Source: Rhodanobacteraceae bacterium (GTDB lineage Bacteria; Acidobacteriota; Terriglobia; Terriglobales; Acidobacteriaceae). Taken from it: a stretch of DNA of 48,134 bases. Location of the stretch: the NCBI GenBank assembly GCA_025350865.1, contig JANXWZ010000182.1:1-48134 (forward strand), read 5' to 3'. The translations under genes were made by a program, and so were the position numbers. Below are positions 44,209 through 48,134 of the stretch, piece by piece. The notes under the pieces were generated by a model. The model was not told the origin of the DNA. It did no database searches and saw nothing but the letters and a program-made list of their open reading frames with translations. The stretch's first letter is position 1. Each line of letters opens with the position of its first letter.

Positions 44209-45381
44209 TTATTTCTTCAATACGGACTGGAGATAGTTGCCGTAGCCGACGATGACGGTGGACCCGACGAGCAGCAGCAGGCCGCAAGCGACGATCGTCT
44301 TGGTGCGGCTACTTGTGCCTTTCCATTCTTTGAGAAAGATGCCCCAGAGCGTGGCGAAGATGATGATCGACGCCATGTGGAGGGTCCATGAGGAGAAGTC
44401 GTACTGACCCATCTTGGTGGTTCCCATGGAGTAGAAGAAGAACTGGAAGTACCAGATGACTCCGGCCATGGCGGCGAAGATGTAGTTGGCGAAGAGAGTG
44501 GAGGCGGAGAGGGTTTCGCTGTACTGGGGGTCTTCTGGATCGAAGTCGGCCATGGTGTTGCCGGTAACGGCGGTAGCGCGCATGGGGTTCAGGCCTGGTT
44601 CGCCGATGAACTGTCTGGCGGAGCGGTTCTTGATGATGAGGATCCAGGACCAGACGAAGTTGGTGAGGAAGCCTCCCCAGAGGACGATGACGAGGATGGG
44701 AAGATTTTTGAGGACGTTGCTGTGTCCGGCGGCCAGGAGGCGGAATTCGGTGAGGTCGCCGATGGGTTTGCCGGCATCGAGGCCGAAGGCGAAGAAGCTG
44801 CTCATGAACCCAGCCAGGATGGCGATGGCGACGCCCTTGGGCAGGTTGTAGTCAGTTTCGCCAGCCTCAGCCTTTTCTTCGGGGGTGAACTCCTTGTCTT
44901 TGGAGACGCCGGCGATGCCATTGACCGCGACGCCGATGACGCAGACGACGACGCCGAGGAGGATGACCTTGCCGCTGGTCTGCGAGAGCAACATGCCGAA
45001 CTGGCCGTGATAGATGGGCGGGACGACGGTGCCGAAGGCGGCGCAGAGGCCGAGCGCGATAGCGTATCCAAGGGCGATACCGAGGTAGCGGATGGCGAGG
45101 CCGAAGGTGATGCCTCCCACGCCCCAGAGTACGCCCCACAGGAAGGCGTAGTGCAGGCTGGAGGGGTCTGTGGCGTAGACCTGGTGCAGAATGCCGAACA
45201 TGTTGGGGATGAAGATGGAGCCGAGCACCAACGGCGCGATGATCCACGCTGCGAAACCCTGTACTAGCCAGTAAATCTCCCACGACCAGCGCTTGATTCC
45301 ACGGAACGGGATGAAGTTTGTGGCGGAGGCGAATCCGCCGATCCAGTGGAAGACGACGCCGAGAAACGGATTGGGTTGCAT
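44209..45381 (-). CDS. rhaT: L-rhamnose/H+ symporter
   Basis: A membrane transporter of the RhaT family (drug/metabolite transporter superfamily), about 390 residues with roughly ten helices. The start of the protein, PNPFLGVVFHWIGGFASATNFIPFRGIKRWSWEIYW, and the central MSSFFAFGLDAGKPI and WGGFLTNFVW segments are characteristic of RhaT. It imports L-rhamnose with a proton. I chose ATG 45381 with GGAG upstream; the frame extends to 45447. A promoter lies 44-73 nt before this start. It is divergent from rhaI. Confidence 0.93.
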   Translation of the reverse strand: MQPNPFLGVVFHWIGGFASATNFIPFRGIKRWSWEIYWLVQGFAAWIIAPLVLGSIFIPNMFGILHQVYATDPSSLHYAFLWGVLWGVGGITFGLAIRYLGIALGYAIALGLCAAFGTVVPPIYHGQFGMLLSQTSGKVILLGVVVCVIGVAVNGIAGVSKDKEFTPEEKAEAGETDYNLPKGVAIAILAGFMSSFFAFGLDAGKPIGDLTEFRLLAAGHSNVLKNLPILVIVLWGGFLTNFVWSWILIIKNRSARQFIGEPGLNPMRATAVTGNTMADFDPEDPQYSETLSASTLFANYIFAAMAGVIWYFQFFFYSMGTTKMGQYDFSSWTLHMASIIIFATLWGIFLKEWKGTSSRTKTIVACGLLLLVGSTVIVGYGNYLQSVLKK

Positions 45382-45424
45382 TCGAGCTGGCTCCGAAGGC
45401 TTGTGGATTGGTGGGGCGCGGTCC

Positions 45425-45454
45425 ATCATACGCGACCGGTATTGCAAATGTGAA
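45425..45454 (-). promoter_or_regulatory. promoter of rhaT-rhaM
   Basis: On the minus strand TTCACA (45454-45449, 5 of 6) and TATGAT (45430-45425, 5 of 6) are separated by 18 nt. This places transcription start about 35 nt before the chosen rhaT ATG. Confidence 0.55.
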
Positions 45455-45583
45455 ATATAGTCTCTAATGGATCAGGAGGCGTCGCTACCGGTTTGGTGAC
45501 TTTGTTCTCCCTCTACTTTCGCATGAGTGTGTTCGCAGTACGCCTTGGGGCGCGCTGCCGCACAATCTCTTTGACAATGGGCA

Positions 45584-45597
45584 TTGCAATCATGCAA
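45584..45597. promoter_or_regulatory. inverted repeat in rhaT-rhaI intergenic region (operator candidate)
   Basis: TTGCA-ATCA-TGCAA is a perfect inverted repeat with a 4-nt centre, 61 nt before the rhaI start. A consensus -35 TTGACA lies at 45571-45576, so a bound regulator would overlap the rhaI promoter region. A smaller palindrome GAATAATTC follows at 45604-45612. The sugar-sensing regulator at 47104 is the natural candidate to bind here, but this is inferred. Confidence 0.35.
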
Positions 45598-45657
45598 GGT
45601 ATCGAATAATTCAATAGAGATATGCTTTCAATATTTCTGTTCTGAGGTCCTGATCCA

Positions 45658-46881
45658 ATGACGAATAATTCCGCGAACCCCGCCCACGACCTCAGCTCCA
45701 ATGACACCGCTCGAACCCGTGTTTTCGATGCCCTCGACAGCTTTCGCATTGAGGTTCCTTCGTGGGGCTTCGCCAACACCGGGACGCGGTTTGGGAAGTT
45801 TGTGCAGTCGGCTGCGGCTACGACGATCGAAGAGAAGTTTGCCGATGCAGCCGAAGTCAACATTCTGACGGGCGCGGCCCCGACGGTGGCGCTGCACGTT
45901 CTGTGGGACATGCCGGGTGGCGTGGCGGATGCGCCGAAGATTCGCTCGCTGGAGCTGAAGTACGGAGTACGGGCCGGTTCGATCAACCCCAATTTGTTTC
46001 AAGACCAGATTTATAAATACGGTTCGATCGCCAACCCAAGCGCCGAGATTCGCCGGCAGGCTGTCGATCATCTGCTCGATTCCGTGGCGATCTCCAAAGA
46101 ACTGCAATCGCCGGATGTGTCGATCTGGGTAGCCGACGGCTCGAACTACCCGGGGACGCAGAGCATCAGGAAGCGCATCGGCTATATGGAAGATGCGTTC
46201 GGAGAGATGCACCAGGCGCTGGAGCCGTGGCAGCGAATGCTGATCGAGTACAAGCCGTTCGAGCCAACATTCTACCATACGGATATCGCGGACTGGGGGA
46301 TGTCGCTGGAGCTTTGCCGCAAGGCGGGCCCGCAGGCGGTGGTGCTGGTGGATACCGGCCATCATCTGCAAGGGACCAACATCGAGCAAATTGTGACGTG
46401 GCTGCTGCACCTTGGCGTGCTGGGCGGGTTCCACTTCAACGATCGCAAGTATGCGGATGACGACCTGACGCTGGGCTCGATCGACCCGTATCAGGTGTTC
46501 CGGATCTTCTCGGAGATTCTGTCGGTGGATGCTGACGCGCGCAAGGCAATCGCGTACATGATCGACCAGAGCCACAACCTGAAGGGCAAGGTGGAAGCGA
46601 TGGTGCAGTCCGTGGTGACGGCTCAGGAACTCTACGCACGCGCCGCGCTGGTGGACTATGCAAAGCTGGCGGAACTGCAGGATTCGTGCAGTCTGGTGGA
46701 TGCCGAGGAGACGTTCCGCACAGCGTTCTGGACGGATGTTCGTCCGCTGGTCCGGGAGTGGAGAATGGCGCGTGGGTTCCCGGCCGATCCGCTGGCGGCG
46801 TTGCGGGAGAGTGGGTATGTCGAGAAGATTACGAACGAGCGGGCGGCGGCAGCTTCGAAGGCTGTGTCGAGCTACGCTTAG
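45658..46881 (+). CDS. rhaI: L-rhamnose isomerase (RhaI type)
   Basis: A TIM-barrel metal-dependent isomerase that converts L-rhamnose to L-rhamnulose. The 407-residue protein matches the RhaI/Pseudomonas-type group rather than E. coli RhaA: FRIEVPSWGFANTGTRF, VSIWVADGSNYPGTQS, IEYKPFEPTFYHTDIADWG, VDTGHHLQGTNIEQIV and GFHFNDRKYADDDLTLG carry the Glu, Asp and His metal ligands of the barrel. No signal peptide is present, so it is cytoplasmic. It is divergent from rhaT. No rhamnulose kinase or aldolase is in the window; they may lie beyond the right edge. Confidence 0.93.
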   Translation: MTNNSANPAHDLSSNDTARTRVFDALDSFRIEVPSWGFANTGTRFGKFVQSAAATTIEEKFADAAEVNILTGAAPTVALHVLWDMPGGVADAPKIRSLELKYGVRAGSINPNLFQDQIYKYGSIANPSAEIRRQAVDHLLDSVAISKELQSPDVSIWVADGSNYPGTQSIRKRIGYMEDAFGEMHQALEPWQRMLIEYKPFEPTFYHTDIADWGMSLELCRKAGPQAVVLVDTGHHLQGTNIEQIVTWLLHLGVLGGFHFNDRKYADDDLTLGSIDPYQVFRIFSEILSVDADARKAIAYMIDQSHNLKGKVEAMVQSVVTAQELYARAALVDYAKLAELQDSCSLVDAEETFRTAFWTDVRPLVREWRMARGFPADPLAALRESGYVEKITNERAAAASKAVSSYA

Positions 46882-46887
46882 AGTCGG

Positions 46888-47007
46888 TTGTTCCCACTCA
46901 TCGCGGTGAGGCTGCGATGAAAGGGGCCCCCGGGCTTGGTGGTGTGTCAGAGAACAGGCAACGGCATGAATCATGAGCTGACAGTCTTTGAGCTGACAGC
47001 TATGAGC
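46888..47007. repeat. dispersed intergenic repeat, copy F
   Basis: This copy has TTCCCACTCATCGCGGTGAG, GCTGCGATGAAAGGGGCCCC, and the second part AACGGCATGAATCATGAGCTG with AGCTGACAGCT. It matches copies A and D in order. It occupies the space between rhaI and the regulator gene. Confidence 0.6.
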
Positions 47008-47103
47008 CAAGACAAGACCGTTGTGTTGTCGTTTTCGTTTCAGTTTCAGAATTGTAGATTTCCTCCTTTGATATTTCTCTAAAGGAATGGATACTGGAAC
47101 GCA

Positions 47104-48134
47104 GTGGCTAAATCAACCAGACTTCTTTACCTCATTCCGGTACTCACCAAGGCTCTCGACATTCTGGAACTGCTTCAGAATGAGAAGCAGCCGATGTCGC
47201 TTGAGGCGATTCACCGCCGGACAAAGATCTCGAAGACCACGGTCTATCGGGTTCTGAAGACGTTCATTCATCGCGGCTATTTAGTTCAGGGTCCCGACGG
47301 GCTTTACCGCCAGGTGGCTCGGACCAAGAAGCTGCGGTTCGGATACGCCAGCCAATCCAGCGACATGCCGTTCTCGGTCCAGGTGACCGAGAGCCTGAAG
47401 GAAGCGGCCGCGCAACTGGGCGTCGACCTGCTGATTCTCGATAACCGGTATGACGGCCAGACGGCGCTGCTGAATGCAGAAGAATTCGTGCGCAATCATG
47501 TCGACCTGGTCATCGAGTTCCAGGTGGAACAGGAGATTGCGCCGATGATCGCGGACAAGATTGCCGGGGCGGGAATTCCGCTGATCGCGATCGATATTCC
47601 GCACCCTCATGCGACCTACTTCGGCGTGGACAACTACCGGATTGGTGTGGAGGCGGGCGAATGTCTTGCGGACTACGCCAATGCGAATTGGGGCGGCAAG
47701 GTGAACTGGACGATCGGGCTCGATCTGCCGGAGGCCGGAAACCTGGTGCAGAGCCGCATCACGGGTTCGTTTGAAGGCGTGAAGTCAAAGATTCCCGATC
47801 TGCCCGTAGAGTCGTTTGTGCGGATCGACGGCCGCGGATTTCGCGACCGCAGCCACAAGGCGGTAGCCGATTTTCTGCAGCGCCATCCTAAGGACAAGCA
47901 CATCCTCATCGCCGCAGCGACCGATACCAGCGCATTGGGTGCGCTCGATGCGGTGCGGGAGTTGAAGCGCGAGAAAAATGTTGTGATCGTTGGCCAGGAT
48001 TGCATTCCCGAGGCACTGGCTGAGATTCGGACCAACAAGTCTCCGCTCATCGGTTCGGTTTCGCATGAGACGAGTTCGTATGGGCCGAGCCTGCTGCATC
48101 TGGGGCTGGCAATCCTGCGCGGACAGACCGTGCC
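47104..48134 (+). CDS. IclR-type HTH fused to sugar-binding domain, transcriptional regulator (3' end outside window)
   Basis: A GTG at 47104 opens a frame that continues past the right edge; 343 codons are visible. Residues about 10-65 are a winged HTH of IclR type (LTKALDILELLQNE, SLEAIHRRTKISKTTVYRVLKTFIHRGYL). From residue about 85 a LacI/periplasmic-binding-like domain follows (FSVQVTESLKEAAAQLGVDLLI, VDLVIEF, GIPLIAIDIPHP, FGVDNYRIGVEAGECLADY, LIAAATDTSALGALDAV, VVIVGQDCIPEAL). A normal LacI regulator has a LacI-type HTH, so the domain pairing is unusual. Its place after rhaI suggests it senses rhamnose or a pathway intermediate. Confidence 0.8.
   Translation, partial: MAKSTRLLYLIPVLTKALDILELLQNEKQPMSLEAIHRRTKISKTTVYRVLKTFIHRGYLVQGPDGLYRQVARTKKLRFGYASQSSDMPFSVQVTESLKEAAAQLGVDLLILDNRYDGQTALLNAEEFVRNHVDLVIEFQVEQEIAPMIADKIAGAGIPLIAIDIPHPHATYFGVDNYRIGVEAGECLADYANANWGGKVNWTIGLDLPEAGNLVQSRITGSFEGVKSKIPDLPVESFVRIDGRGFRDRSHKAVADFLQRHPKDKHILIAAATDTSALGALDAVRELKREKNVVIVGQDCIPEALAEIRTNKSPLIGSVSHETSSYGPSLLHLGLAILRGQTV

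Noticed and set aside
1-48134. tRNA, rRNA, CRISPR arrays, prophage or transposase genes
   Set aside because: I found no cloverleaf-like or rRNA-like sequence, no regular direct repeat/spacer pattern and no integrase or transposase motif.

Overview
The window is GC-rich, densely coded bacterial chromosome with no RNA genes, CRISPR arrays or intact insertion sequences that I can see. The gene content points to an Acidobacteriota of the Terriglobales type (Granulicella, Edaphobacter or Terriglobus relatives): secreted proteins built from many Ig-like modules, several secreted glycan esterases and hydrolases, and short dispersed intergenic repeats. This assignment is inferred from protein flavour and is not a computed taxonomy.

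Layout. Positions 1-900 hold the 5' end of a secreted-protein gene and a DUF7002 gene of lower GC whose start region looks damaged. Positions 1000-18050 are mostly housekeeping and envelope genes: thioredoxin reductase, a two-gene unit encoding a huge Ig-repeat exoprotein, type II NADH dehydrogenase, a zinc-ribbon protein, a Tat-exported DUF5060/DUF4038 glycosidase-like protein, a membrane diguanylate cyclase, ilvE, marC, a secreted M48 metalloprotease, a VOC gene broken by one stop codon, ybjQ, a small membrane protein and trpD. Positions 18355-22440 carry sucC and sucD (unusually separated by 341 bp), an aldo/keto reductase and ndk. Positions 22548-29490 carry two tandem secreted SGNH esterases divergent from a Leloir galactose set, galM-galT-galK, with a fructokinase-like ROK gene (mak) overlapping galK.

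Positions 29494-37093 are the most interesting part: a lasso-peptide biosynthetic cluster with genes alternating between strands. It holds a PF14907 nucleotidyltransferase, a B2 leader peptidase, an ABC exporter, an asparagine-synthetase-like lasso cyclase, a HPr-kinase-like precursor kinase and a PqqD/RRE protein (B1). Upstream of the cyclase, with a strong ribosome binding site and a promoter, is an unlisted 37-codon ORF that I propose as the precursor peptide. It has a W-x-x-P-x-I leader motif, an Asp that could close the ring, and a C-terminal Ser that the kinase could phosphorylate. Its core start is atypical (no Gly1, no Thr at -2), so the product would be hard to predict by standard rules.

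Positions 37141-48134 form a rhamnogalacturonan/L-rhamnose locus: two rhamnogalacturonan-acetylesterase-like proteins, a GH106-type alpha-L-rhamnosidase, a GH105 unsaturated rhamnogalacturonyl hydrolase, L-rhamnose mutarotase (rhaM), the rhamnose/H+ symporter (rhaT), a divergent L-rhamnose isomerase (rhaI), and a regulator (cut by the window end) that joins an IclR-type HTH to a LacI-like sugar-binding domain. The logic is deacetylation, release of rhamnose and unsaturated uronate outside the cytoplasm, uptake, anomer conversion and isomerisation, with sugar sensing by the terminal regulator. Intergenic gaps here contain related copies of dispersed repeats.
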